NCBI GenBank assembly: GCA_038745535.1
Contig: JBCDLI010000020.1
Coordinates: 1 to 40,239, forward strand
Length of the DNA stretch: 40,239 nt
Source of the DNA: JBCDLI01 sp038745535
Lineage (GTDB): Bacteria > Pseudomonadota > Alphaproteobacteria > Rhizobiales > Rhizobiaceae
Direction of reading: 5' to 3'
Shown: positions 32,414-40,239 of the stretch, piece after piece
Layout: the number at the start of each line of letters is the position of its first letter
How positions within the stretch are numbered: position 1 is the stretch's first letter
Program-made: the position numbers and the translations under genes
The notes under the pieces: model-generated
What the model was told of the DNA's origin: nothing
Seen by the model: only the letters and a program-made list of their open reading frames with translations
Database searches by the model: none

Positions 32414-33779
32414 TACGATTTCAAGGCCCATCGTTTCTCTCTCGCTGAAACAACGGGTCGTCCTCATCTCGAGCATTTGGTGCGCGGTCTGCGTACTTGC
32501 TCTCGGCTGGGTCTTGATTGCCCAACACCGCGCTTCACTCGAAGATGGTCTACGCGATCTCCAAGTTGCCCAGCTCTATTCGCTGATTGGTTCTGTGAGT
32601 GTATCCGAAGGCGGCACGCTGGCGGGTGAACCAAATCTTCGTGACCCGAGCTTTCTTCAAGTTCGAAGTGGTTGGTTCTGGTCTATCCATGAGTTGGGTA
32701 ACGCCGAAAATGTCCTTCGATCGCGTTCCTTGGCGGGTGAAGCTTTGCCTCGCGTCACACCCGAAGTTGTCCCATTCAATCGTGAGTTTCTGCGTTCGTT
32801 CGAGGCGCCTGGCCCATTTTCGGTGCCGCTCGTTGTGAGCGAAACCGAGGTTGAACTTGCAAATGATTTCATCGCCGTATTCGCAGTTTCAGCTGATCGA
32901 GGGTCTCTTGATAATGCGGTTAGCAATTACACGACGCAAATTGGAACGCTGCTCATTGTCTTCGCTCTGGGTCTTATCGTCACCAATCTCCTGCTCCTTA
33001 TTTTCAGCCTTAGGCCGCTCGACCAGCTGAAGACCGATATCGCTGAAATCCAGGCAGGTGAACGAGACCGGTTAGACGATGGATTTCCAAGTGAGCTTTT
33101 GCCTGTCACACGCGAACTCAATTCCTTAATCGAAAACAACCGCCGAATTTTAGATCGGTCACGCACGCTCGTTGGTAATCTCGCACATGGGCTAAAAACG
33201 CCTCTCGCTGTGATGATGAACTCAACCGAGAATGGGGCGAAACAAAACCGCGAACAGCTTGAGCAAATGAATGCGCAGATTACACATTACCTCAACCGCG
33301 CAAGGATCGCTGCTCAACACAACTCTGTGGTATATCGTACCGATGTGAATACCGTCTCAGAACGGCTTGTTCGCGTGATGCGCAAGCTCAACCCGGACAG
33401 GTCAGTAGAGTTCATAGCACCATCACAAAACCTCATATTCGCGGGTGAACAGGAGGATTTCGAGGAGATGCTGGGCAACCTGCTCGAAAATGCGTTGAAG
33501 TTTGCAAAGTCAAAGACACGATTGATGATCAGCTCCGCGCATAAACAAGCCGACACGATCTTGATCAAAATCGAAGACGATGGCCCCGGTATTCCTGCGG
33601 CAAATATCTCTGACGCGACAAAGCGTGGGGGAAGACTGGATGAATCGGTACCAGGTTCTGGTCTTGGTCTCTCTATTGTCAATGACACGGTGAAATCATA
33701 CCGTGGCAGCCTAACCTTTGGGCAATCAGCGCTTGGGGGGTTGAGCGTTGATATTGAGTTACCACGGTTAGCGGACTAG
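32400..33779 (+). CDS. feuQ: Sensor histidine kinase, FeuQ/PhoQ-like
   Basis: This inner-membrane kinase partners the preceding regulator. Of 459 residues, transmembrane helices are at about 18-40 and 181-203, bracketing a 140-residue periplasmic sensor. A HAMP-like region follows (about 204-250). The H-box has H263 in N-L-A-H-G-L-K-T-P-L. The ATPase domain has N364 (L-L-E-N-A-L-K-F), D393-x-G-P-G (I-E-D-D-G-P-G-I-P) and G-S-G-L-G-L-S-I-V near 419-427. All catalytic boxes are intact. ATG 32400 is preferred to TTG 32397. The 14-base overlap suggests fixed stoichiometry with the regulator. Confidence 0.84.
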   Translation: MQLPSTISRPIVSLSLKQRVVLISSIWCAVCVLALGWVLIAQHRASLEDGLRDLQVAQLYSLIGSVSVSEGGTLAGEPNLRDPSFLQVRSGWFWSIHELGNAENVLRSRSLAGEALPRVTPEVVPFNREFLRSFEAPGPFSVPLVVSETEVELANDFIAVFAVSADRGSLDNAVSNYTTQIGTLLIVFALGLIVTNLLLLIFSLRPLDQLKTDIAEIQAGERDRLDDGFPSELLPVTRELNSLIENNRRILDRSRTLVGNLAHGLKTPLAVMMNSTENGAKQNREQLEQMNAQITHYLNRARIAAQHNSVVYRTDVNTVSERLVRVMRKLNPDRSVEFIAPSQNLIFAGEQEDFEEMLGNLLENALKFAKSKTRLMISSAHKQADTILIKIEDDGPGIPAANISDATKRGGRLDESVPGSGLGLSIVNDTVKSYRGSLTFGQSALGGLSVDIELPRLAD

Positions 33780-33809
33780 ATTCTGACCAAACAGAGAGAG
33801 AAACCAAAC

Positions 33810-34259
33810 ATGCGCAGGTGGATCAATCGACTGATGGCATGCAGCGCTGTTGGTTTTACCGCATTATTTATCAGCGCTTGCACGTCCGCAACTACAGACG
33901 CTCTAAGCTTTGCGGTTCCCGCACCGTCATTGCCGCCCGGTGGAGTCAGTCTGATTTCGGAACTGGATGGAGGTCTGGTGAAGCAGGCCGGAGGCGGTTT
34001 GCTTTCTGAACAGGATCGTCTCATCGCGCTTTCTGCTGAGTATCGCGCTTTGGAATATACTGCCCCGGCTCAACCTGTATTTTGGCAATCGGCAGACGGT
34101 CGTCTGACAGGTACCGTGACGCCCTCTCAGCCTTATCGAGTTGGTTCTCAAGATTGTCGACAATACTCACTAATTCTGGTCGGCGATGGCCCTGCCCAGC
34201 AAACTGCGGCGGGCACAGCGTGCCGTAACACCGATGGATCGTGGTCGCTCATTAGCTAG
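33810..34259 (+). CDS. Lipoprotein, surface-antigen-like
   Basis: A 149-residue protein with a lipobox I-S-A-C24 after a hydrophobic signal, so it should be lipid-modified at C24 and anchored in a membrane. The C-terminal half (about 90-145), with G-T-V-T-P-S-Q-P-Y, D-C-R-Q-Y-S-L and G-T-A-C-R-N-T-D-G-S-W, resembles the 17-kDa surface-antigen/RT0821 type domain of alphaproteobacterial outer-membrane lipoproteins. A cysteine pair in that part may form a disulfide. It follows feuQ by 30 bases. Confidence 0.7.
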   Translation: MRRWINRLMACSAVGFTALFISACTSATTDALSFAVPAPSLPPGGVSLISELDGGLVKQAGGGLLSEQDRLIALSAEYRALEYTAPAQPVFWQSADGRLTGTVTPSQPYRVGSQDCRQYSLILVGDGPAQQTAAGTACRNTDGSWSLIS

Positions 34260-34282
34260 CTGCGATTGATGGACAGCTTTTC
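34258..34282 (+). terminator. Weak terminator-like hairpin after the lipoprotein gene
   Basis: AGCTG (34258-34262) and CAGCT (34274-34278) flank an 11-base loop, with TTTT at 34278-34281 beginning at the end of the right arm. The stem is short and the T run brief, so this is a weak candidate. It would separate the feuPQ-lipoprotein unit from ccmI. Confidence 0.28.
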
Positions 34283-34343
34283 TCACCGCGTCGATTGAGT
34301 TAATGCGCTTGGTGAGGAGCCCGTAAATACCTATTTAAAGATC

Positions 34344-35513
34344 ATGCTGGAACTGTGGATCGCTATAATTGCGCTTACAGTTGTCGCCTCGGCCTACGTG
34401 CTGTGGCGCAGTCGCACAGTGCTGCGGAAAATCGAGGACGTTGAAGGCGAAAACGAGTTTGATATCGAAGTATATCGGGCGCAGCTCAGCGAACTCAAAC
34501 AGGAAGTCCGGCAGGGGATTATCAGCAAGGCTGACGCTGAAAGTGCCAGAGCTGAAATAGCCCGCCGTTTGATTGATAAAGCAGACACCAACGGCAGCAA
34601 CGCGGCGGAAAAATCGCCCAGCCGAAACCAGTCGCGGTTTGTACTCGCTGCGGTATTGTTTGTGTTGGTGCCCGGCGTTTCACTCATCACATATTTTGGC
34701 ATCGGCTCGCCGGGCTTGCCAGCACAGCCACTTGCAGCGCGTATGGCCTTACAAGAGCAACTACAGGCATCACGCCGCGTCGCAGATCAAGAATTGACCA
34801 CGCTTGTGGAGCGAACGCGGGAGCATCTCGAGTCGAACCCCAGTGACGGCAATGGCTGGGCCGTGGTTGCGCCGGTTGCGGTGCAAATAGGCGAGATTGA
34901 ATTCGCTATTGAAGCCTACGAAAACGCGATCCGTCTTCTTCCTCCTGACGGTGCACGCCATGCTGCTATCGGCGAAGTCTTGGCAATACGAGCACGAGGC
35001 GAGGTTACCGGTGATGCGCTGATGCATTTCCAACGCGCCCTAACGCTGGAACCGGCAAATGAGACCGCAAACTTCTTTGTTGGGCTATCCGATGCCCAAA
35101 ATGGGCGATTGCAGTCGGCGCGTACTCGTTGGGAAGGTGTTGTTCAAAACGCGTCTGCCAACTCGCAATGGGCGATGCGCGCGTCCCGCGGGCTTGCGCA
35201 GCTAAACCAGCAAATGGCTGCGGACAAAGAAGTGTCACCCGAAGCTGCCGAAATCGCCTCTCTCAACGAAGATGAGCAGCAACGGGCAATCCGAGGCATG
35301 GTTCAATCGCTCGCTGAACGTTTGGAGACTGAACGTACTGACGCGGAAGGCTGGAAGCGCCTCATTCGGGCCTACACTGTTTTGGGTGATCCGAAGAGCG
35401 CGGCAGATGCGTTGAATAGCGCCGTTGAAGGTCTGCGCGAACAGGAGCAAGAAGCCCGCGAGGTAATCGAGTATGCTGCTTCTCTGGGAGTGACGGTAGA
35501 TGCGGCCAATTAG
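34344..35513 (+). CDS. ccmI: Cytochrome c biogenesis protein CcmI (CycH)
   Basis: CcmI holds apocytochrome c and delivers it to the CcmFH haem ligation complex. Of 389 residues, the CcmI-1 part has a transmembrane helix at about 3-20, the conserved E-V-Y-R-A-Q-L-S-E-L cytoplasmic segment near 47-56, and a second helix at about 97-118. The periplasmic CcmI-2 part (about 150-385) is built of TPR helices, for example A-I-E-A-Y-E-N-A-I-R-L near 187. The gene heads the ccm group in the I-E-F-H order usual in Hyphomicrobiales. Confidence 0.92.
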   Translation: MLELWIAIIALTVVASAYVLWRSRTVLRKIEDVEGENEFDIEVYRAQLSELKQEVRQGIISKADAESARAEIARRLIDKADTNGSNAAEKSPSRNQSRFVLAAVLFVLVPGVSLITYFGIGSPGLPAQPLAARMALQEQLQASRRVADQELTTLVERTREHLESNPSDGNGWAVVAPVAVQIGEIEFAIEAYENAIRLLPPDGARHAAIGEVLAIRARGEVTGDALMHFQRALTLEPANETANFFVGLSDAQNGRLQSARTRWEGVVQNASANSQWAMRASRGLAQLNQQMAADKEVSPEAAEIASLNEDEQQRAIRGMVQSLAERLETERTDAEGWKRLIRAYTVLGDPKSAADALNSAVEGLREQEQEAREVIEYAASLGVTVDAAN

Positions 35514-35528
35514 ATCGGATCAATTCAC

Positions 35529-35972
35529 GTGACGCGCAAACAAAAGCGCATGACCGTCGTTTTTGGCGGACTTACAGTGTTATCGGTCGCCGTAGCATTG
35601 ATGCTCACGGGCTTGAGCGAACAGGTGACTTTCTTCCGGACACCCTCGGAATTGGTCGCATTAAAGCCGTCGCTCGATTCTCGCATTCGTCTCGGCGGCA
35701 TTGTTGTTGATGGCTCTGTGCGCGGCGACACGGACGCTGTACGTTTCGACATCGAGGATGCCACGACGCAGATTACCGTTCGCTATGCTGGTATCCTTCC
35801 AGACCTTTTCCGTGAGGGGCAGGGCATTATAGCCGAGGGGGCTTTGGACCCAAGCGGAACGTTCATGGCCGACACCGTTCTGGCCAAGCATGATGAGACT
35901 TACATGCCAAAAGAAGTTGCCGACGCATTGAAAGAGCAGGGCTACTGGCAGCCGGGGAGCATTAGCGAATGA
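35529..35972 (+). CDS. ccmE: Cytochrome c maturation haem chaperone CcmE (CycJ)
   Basis: CcmE carries haem covalently on the periplasmic side and passes it to CcmF. The 147-residue product has an N-terminal anchor helix (about 8-28) and a beta-barrel domain. The haem-binding histidine is H121 in L-A-K-H-D-E-T-Y, with Y125 as the usual nearby tyrosine. The start is GTG 35529, 15 bases after the ccmI stop. The stop overlaps the ccmF ATG by four bases. Confidence 0.94.
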   Translation: MTRKQKRMTVVFGGLTVLSVAVALMLTGLSEQVTFFRTPSELVALKPSLDSRIRLGGIVVDGSVRGDTDAVRFDIEDATTQITVRYAGILPDLFREGQGIIAEGALDPSGTFMADTVLAKHDETYMPKEVADALKEQGYWQPGSISE

Positions 35973-37972
35973 TTGTTGAACTCGGACACTACGCGCTGGT
36001 GTTGAGCTTTGCCCTTGCCTTGGCTCAAGTCATCGTCCCCGCAATGGGACTACGCTCAAACGATCGGCTTTTGTTGAGCGCGTCGGTACCGCTTTCGATA
36101 GCCGTCGCTGGCGCCGTCGCCGCCTCTTTCGCAGTACTCACGTGGGGCTACGTGACATCTGATTTCTCTATTCAGAATGTCTACGAGAACAGCTTTTCGC
36201 AAAAGCCGATGCTCTACAAAATCACCGGTGTCTGGGGCAATCACGAAGGCTCCATGTTGCTCTGGATTTTGACGCTCGCGTCTTTCGGTGCCCTTGTCGC
36301 TGTTTTCGGGTCAAACTTGCCACCGCGCTTGAAGGCAGCGGTGCTCGCTGTTCAGGGGTCGATTACGGCGTCCTTCGCGCTCTTTATTTTGGCGACCTCG
36401 AACCCTTTTAACCGCCTTGTCCCTGCGCCGCTTGAGGGTCGCGACCTCAATCCCTTGCTCCAAGACATTGGCCTCGCGATCCACCCACCGCTCTTGTATT
36501 TTGGATATGTCGGCTTCTCTATCTGCTTCTCTTTTGCCATCGCGGCATTGATCGAGGGGCGTATTGATGCGGCGTGGGCGCGTTGGGTACGTCCATGGAC
36601 GCTGGCTGCATGGATGTTTTTAACCGCCGGTATTTCTATGGGCTCCTACTGGGCATACTATGAGCTAGGCTGGGGCGGTTGGTGGTTCTGGGACCCAGTT
36701 GAAAACGCATCGTTCATGCCGTGGCTTATTGGTACCGCTTTGCTCCATTCCGCTGTGGTTATGGAAAAACGGGAAGCGCTGAAGGTCTGGACCATTCTGC
36801 TTGCGATCCTCGCTTTTTCATTTTCACTTTTAGGAACGTTCCTAGTCCGATCCGGTGTGCTGACCTCGGTCCATGCATTCGCGACAGACCCCGAACGCGG
36901 ATTGTTTATCCTTGCTATTCTCACATTCTTCATCGGCGGTGCTTTGCTGCTCTTTGCGGTTCGCATGTCGAAATTGCGCAACGGCGGTATGTTCCACCCG
37001 ATCTCGCGCGAAGGCGCTCTGGTTCTGAACAACGTCTTTCTGTCTACTGCGACGGCGACGGTTCTAGTGGGCACATTATGGCCGCTGGTGGTCGAGGCGA
37101 TCACGGGTGAAAAAGTGTCGGTGGGTGCACCATACTTTGACATGACTTTCGCGCCGCTCATGATCCCGCTTCTGATCGCGATGCCACTTGGAACTTTCTT
37201 TACGTGGAAACGCGCAAAGATGTATGGGGCGTTTGAAAGGCTGTGGGTTGCGGTCTCACTCGCATTGATCGCCACTGCATTCATCGCATGGCTCTATCAG
37301 GGCGGCCCAATTCTTGCGTTGATCGGATTCGCTCTGGGGTTTTGGCTCATCTTCGGCTCACTTTCGGACCTGTGGCAGAAGGCAGATTTTCTGAGGAATG
37401 GTGTTGGTGAAGGCCTTTCAAGGCTTCGACGTATGCCGCGTGCCAATTGGGGCACTGTTCTGGCTCATGCGGGCGTGGGTGTAACGACTCTGGGGATTGT
37501 CGGCGTTACGACATTTGAGCAGGAACAGGTGCTTCGCATGAATGTGGGCCAAGTCGCCGAGATTGGTGGCTATGAGGTCCGCTTCGATGGCGTGGTGCCG
37601 GGCCGCGGACCTAATTACTACTTCGACCGGGGTGAATTCACGATCATAGAAGATGGCGAAGAGCTCGATACGTTCTTTTCTGAGAAACGCGTCTATGTTG
37701 CCTCGCGCCAGCCGACCACTGAAGCGGGAATAGAAACGTTTGGCGTCAGCCAAGTCTACGTTTCTCTTGGTGAGATTGCCGACGGTGTCGATGGAACAGT
37801 GGTCCGCCTCTGGTACAAGCCCATGGTCACTTTGATCTGGCTGGGAACGGTGTTGATGTTCTTCGGTGGAATGGTGTCTTTGTCGGACCGACGGCTCCGT
37901 GTTGGCGCACCGAAACGATCAGCGATAGCGAAGCAATCGACTGGGATCGCCGGCTTGGAGCCAGCCGAGTGA
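35969..37972 (+). CDS. ccmF: Haem lyase subunit CcmF (CycK)
   Basis: CcmF is the integral membrane core of the haem ligase that attaches haem to cytochrome c. The 667 residues hold about 14-15 hydrophobic helices. The WWD haem-handling domain is intact (W-G-G-W-W-F-W-D-P-V-E-N near 231-242), and the P-P-L-L-Y-F-G-Y-V-G histidine-flanked block at about 173 is also present. A soluble periplasmic loop lies near 515-620 before the last helix. The ATG overlaps the ccmE stop, and the gene overlaps ccmH by four bases. Confidence 0.95.
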   Translation: MIVELGHYALVLSFALALAQVIVPAMGLRSNDRLLLSASVPLSIAVAGAVAASFAVLTWGYVTSDFSIQNVYENSFSQKPMLYKITGVWGNHEGSMLLWILTLASFGALVAVFGSNLPPRLKAAVLAVQGSITASFALFILATSNPFNRLVPAPLEGRDLNPLLQDIGLAIHPPLLYFGYVGFSICFSFAIAALIEGRIDAAWARWVRPWTLAAWMFLTAGISMGSYWAYYELGWGGWWFWDPVENASFMPWLIGTALLHSAVVMEKREALKVWTILLAILAFSFSLLGTFLVRSGVLTSVHAFATDPERGLFILAILTFFIGGALLLFAVRMSKLRNGGMFHPISREGALVLNNVFLSTATATVLVGTLWPLVVEAITGEKVSVGAPYFDMTFAPLMIPLLIAMPLGTFFTWKRAKMYGAFERLWVAVSLALIATAFIAWLYQGGPILALIGFALGFWLIFGSLSDLWQKADFLRNGVGEGLSRLRRMPRANWGTVLAHAGVGVTTLGIVGVTTFEQEQVLRMNVGQVAEIGGYEVRFDGVVPGRGPNYYFDRGEFTIIEDGEELDTFFSEKRVYVASRQPTTEAGIETFGVSQVYVSLGEIADGVDGTVVRLWYKPMVTLIWLGTVLMFFGGMVSLSDRRLRVGAPKRSAIAKQSTGIAGLEPAE

Positions 37973-38460
37973 TTTCGCGTTCTTTAATTTGGTCATACAT
38001 CATTGCCATCGCGACAAGCATTTTGATCGCTTCGCAAGCCGTCGCGCTCACACCAGAGGAAGTGTTGGACGATCCGGCACTGGAAGAACGCGCTCGCGAA
38101 ATATCGCTCAACGTCAGATGCTTAGTTTGCCAAAATCAGTCGATTGACGACTCCGACGCTGAACTCGCTAAAGATCTTCGAACGCTCATTCGAGAGCGTT
38201 TGGTGGCCGGTGATAGCAAAGAGGATGTGCTGCAATTTCTTGTCTCTCGCTACGGCGAATTTGTGTTGTTGACACCGCCGTTTTCCATGCGGAATGCGGC
38301 GCTTTGGGCCTTACCCGGGCTTGTATTTTTGCTCGGTGTCGGGGCAGCGTTTGCTTATACCCGCGCGGCGAAGTCGCGAAAACCAGCGACAGTGCTGTCT
38401 AGCGATGAGGAAGCCAAACTTGCTGACCTGCTTGCAGGGCGGGAACGCACCGACAGCTAG
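37969..38460 (+). CDS. ccmH: Cytochrome c maturation thiol protein CcmH (CycL)
   Basis: CcmH reduces the haem-binding cysteines of apocytochrome c. The 163-residue product has a signal/anchor helix (about 8-26), the active-site R-C51-L-V-C54-Q motif, and a second membrane helix at about 108-127. The start is GTG 37969, overlapping the ccmF stop. The C-terminal extension after the second helix is cytoplasmic and short, so this is the CycL form rather than a CcmH-CcmI fusion. Confidence 0.94.
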   Translation: MISRSLIWSYIIAIATSILIASQAVALTPEEVLDDPALEERAREISLNVRCLVCQNQSIDDSDAELAKDLRTLIRERLVAGDSKEDVLQFLVSRYGEFVLLTPPFSMRNAALWALPGLVFLLGVGAAFAYTRAAKSRKPATVLSSDEEAKLADLLAGRERTDS

Positions 38461-38486
38461 ACGAAATTTGGCGGAGGAGCGCAGCC

Positions 38487-39248
38487 ATGAAACCAGTCCG
38501 TGCCGAATTCATGTCCAATTCGGGACAGCTGCTAGCCGCACGCCTCGACCTGCCGGAAGGTGATCCGACTGCTTTCGCTGTCTTCGCCCACTGCTTCACC
38601 TGCACAAAGGACTTCATCGCTGCCAGACGCATTTCGACAGCGCTTGCGAGGCATGGCATCGGGGTACTTCGCTTCGACTTTACCGGCCTCGGCGGTTCCG
38701 GCGGCGAATTCGCGAATACAAATTTCACGTCGAATGTCGACGATCTCGTGTCAGCCGCCGATTACCTGTCCAAAAACTATAAGGCACCCAGTCTCCTCGT
38801 AGGTCACTCGCTTGGGGGAGCAGCATGTTTGGCTGCGGCAACCCAAATCGAAAGCGCAAAGGGTGCCGCGACCATAGGTGCACCAGCCGATGTTGCTCAT
38901 GTCCTTCATAATTTTCAGGCAGATGTCGAAATGATTGAACGGGAAGGGCAGGCGGACGTCGTTCTCGGGGGGCGAACATTCAAGATATCGAAGGGCTTTG
39001 TAGACGACGCACGCGAGGCCAAGCTCGTTGATGGTCTTTCGAAGCTGCGCAAAGCGCTGCTCGTTATGCATTCACCGATCGATGCCACTGTCGGTATCGA
39101 AAACGCGACGCAGATATTCTCTGCGGCCAAGCATCCAAAAAGCTTCATCTCGCTCGATAAAGCCAATCATCTCCTGACAGATGAAAGAGACGCAACCTAC
39201 GCCGCAACATGCATTGCTGCATGGTCGTCACGACTGATTTCAAAGTAG
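38487..39248 (+). CDS. Alpha/beta hydrolase family protein
   Basis: A 253-residue soluble hydrolase. The nucleophile elbow is G-H-S108-L-G-G, the acid is probably D199 in S-P-I-D-A-T-V-G, and the base is H228 in K-A-N-H-L-L. The oxyanion region is A-H-C-F-T-C-T near 34-40. It resembles the hydrolase half of 'hydrolase/OsmC' fusion proteins, but no OsmC domain follows. The substrate is unknown. It begins 26 bases after ccmH with a GGAGG-containing leader, so it may share the ccm transcript. Confidence 0.85.
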   Translation: MKPVRAEFMSNSGQLLAARLDLPEGDPTAFAVFAHCFTCTKDFIAARRISTALARHGIGVLRFDFTGLGGSGGEFANTNFTSNVDDLVSAADYLSKNYKAPSLLVGHSLGGAACLAAATQIESAKGAATIGAPADVAHVLHNFQADVEMIEREGQADVVLGGRTFKISKGFVDDAREAKLVDGLSKLRKALLVMHSPIDATVGIENATQIFSAAKHPKSFISLDKANHLLTDERDATYAATCIAAWSSRLISK

Positions 39249-39384
39249 GGTCTGTCAAGCGAGCCAGCGTCTCGCTTGCGAACATTACGAAAAGTTCATA
39301 CGCCGGAAAGTTTCCGGCAAGTCGCGAATACCTATCTTCCGACCATGGAGTCGCCGTTCGCGGCTTAAACCCATGAGGATAGAG
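39249..39384 (+). promoter_or_regulatory. degP upstream region with two inverted repeats
   Basis: A stem CAAGCGAG/CTCGCTTG (39256-39263 and 39271-39278) lies just after the hydrolase stop; no T run follows. A perfect palindrome GCCGGAAA-G-TTTCCGGC (39302-39318) sits 66 bases before the degP start and could be an operator. AGGAT lies about five bases ahead of the ATG. I do not recognise a known stress-sigma consensus here. Confidence 0.45.
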
Positions 39385-40239
39385 ATGAAAAAAGTTCAGC
39401 GATTTATCGTCAATCTAGCTGTTGGGACCGCCCTTATTGGCGGTGGTGGCTATGCCTTTAACCTGCAGTCGACAACCACCGCGGTGGCAGACCCCGTGCG
39501 TCTTGCGACACCAGCGTATAGCCCCGGCTTTGCCGATATCGTGGAAGCGGTTAGCCCTGCAGTGGTTTCGGTGCGTGTGAAGTCGAACATCGCACCCGTG
39601 TCAGATCGCGGTCGACGTGGTATGCCGCGTCAGTTCGATAACCTCCCCCCAGACCACCCCTTCAATCGTTTCTTTCGTGAGTTCGAACGCGACCGCGAAT
39701 TCGGTCAGCGTGGAGAACGACGCCAGCGCCGCGCTCGCCCCGTTAGCCAAGGCTCCGGGTTTTTCATTTCTGAAGACGGGCTCGTGGTTACCAACAACCA
39801 CGTTATCGCGAACGGTACCGAATTCGAGATCGTTATGAATGACGGTACCGAGTACGATGCGACTCTAGTGGGCACCGATCCGCGTACAGACCTCGCCGTC
39901 CTTAAAGTGGATGAGGGAAGCGATTTCACCTACGTTGAATTCGGCGATGAAGACTCAACCCGGGTTGGCGAGTGGGTCGTCGCCGTCGGCAATCCGTTCG
40001 GCTTGGGCGGAACGGTAACAGCAGGCATCGTCTCCGCACGCGGCCGTGACATTGGCGCAGGTCCTTATGATGACTTTCTCCAGATCGACGCAGCAGTAAA
40101 CCGCGGAAATTCAGGCGGGCCCACATTCAATCTCTCCGGTGAAGTTGTCGGTGTGAATACTGCTATTTTCTCGCCGTCTGGCGGCAATGTTGGCATCGCG
40201 TTCGCAGTTCCCGCCTCAATCGCAAACGAGGTGGTCAAC
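39385..40239 (+). CDS. degP: Do/DegP-type periplasmic serine protease (5' part only)
   Basis: The first 285 codons of a DegP/MucD-type protease-chaperone; the C-terminal PDZ domains lie beyond the window. A signal or anchor helix is at about 6-26. A charged, arginine-rich linker is at about 75-120. The trypsin-like domain has H139 (T-N-N-H-V), D169 (R-T-D-L-A-V-L) and S243 (G-N-S-G-G-P), all intact. The ATG at 39385 has AGGAT just ahead; an in-frame ATG at 39373 would add four residues. A degP gene after ccmH is the usual Hyphomicrobiales order. It degrades misfolded envelope proteins. Confidence 0.92.
   Translation, partial: MKKVQRFIVNLAVGTALIGGGGYAFNLQSTTTAVADPVRLATPAYSPGFADIVEAVSPAVVSVRVKSNIAPVSDRGRRGMPRQFDNLPPDHPFNRFFREFERDREFGQRGERRQRRARPVSQGSGFFISEDGLVVTNNHVIANGTEFEIVMNDGTEYDATLVGTDPRTDLAVLKVDEGSDFTYVEFGDEDSTRVGEWVVAVGNPFGLGGTVTAGIVSARGRDIGAGPYDDFLQIDAAVNRGNSGGPTFNLSGEVVGVNTAIFSPSGGNVGIAFAVPASIANEVVN

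Noticed and set aside
36658..37284. A 208-codon minus-strand frame opposite ccmF
   Set aside because: ccmF carries the WWD motif in this stretch; the antisense product shows no domain and no ribosome site.
1..40239. CRISPR arrays, insertion sequences, tRNA or rRNA genes
   Set aside because: Reading both strands I found no regularly spaced repeats, transposase frames with terminal repeats, or tRNA/rRNA-like sequence.

Overview
The window looks like a chromosomal stretch of an alphaproteobacterium of the order Hyphomicrobiales (Rhizobiales). The reasons are the gene families present: a MucR/Ros regulator with the C-x2-D...H-x3-H zinc-finger variant, a stand-alone DnaA C-terminal-domain protein next to a DUF6456 protein, SufE beside DUF5330, DUF1491, DUF2336, a FeuP/FeuQ-like two-component pair, a ccmI-E-F-H cluster followed by a Do-type protease, and a Rhodobacter-type gene transfer agent (GTA) cluster. 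I cannot name the genus. Base composition and codon use look even by eye. I see no integrase, transposase, tRNA, rRNA or CRISPR array.

Layout. (1) 1-517, minus strand: the start of a haloacid-dehalogenase-type gene and msrB. (2) 756-6653, plus: a complete seven-gene Mrp/Mnh multisubunit cation/proton antiporter operon (mnhA-G), tightly packed and mostly start/stop coupled. (3) 6798-8886: mucR, a small convergent hypothetical gene, and a coupled pair encoding a DnaA-C-domain protein and a DUF6456 protein. (4) 8908-13226: sufE and a DUF5330 gene (minus), a membrane protein with a PAS-like domain but no kinase, a peptidoglycan-binding membrane protein, DUF1491 (all plus), and DUF2336 (minus). 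(5) 13227-16959, minus: DUF983, a class A penicillin-binding protein, DUF1214 and a DUF1254-type partner. (6) 17097-31172, plus: a full-length, apparently intact GTA structural cluster in the canonical order g1 to g15, including g3.5 and g10.1. It also carries a 43-residue gene candidate between g7 and g8 and is followed at 31192 by a holin-like gene. (7) 31449-34259: a small periplasmic protein, a FeuPQ-like response regulator and kinase, and a lipoprotein. (8) 34344-38460: cytochrome c maturation ccmI, ccmE, ccmF, ccmH. (9) 38487-40239: an alpha/beta hydrolase and the first 285 codons of a DegP/MucD-type protease that runs off the end.

How they fit together. The GTA genes encode DNA packaging (g1-g2), the capsid (g3-g5), the neck (g6-g8), the tail tube and its assembly (g9-g11) and the tail tip with a cell-wall peptidase (g12-g15). 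A hairpin after the capsid gene could lower expression of the downstream neck and tail genes relative to capsid. The added holin-like gene may supply part of the release function. The lack of integration genes and the intact reading frames fit a resident, domesticated GTA better than a decaying prophage. The remaining genes are cell-envelope, stress and regulatory functions: ion homeostasis, peptidoglycan synthesis, methionine sulfoxide repair, Fe-S assembly and periplasmic quality control.
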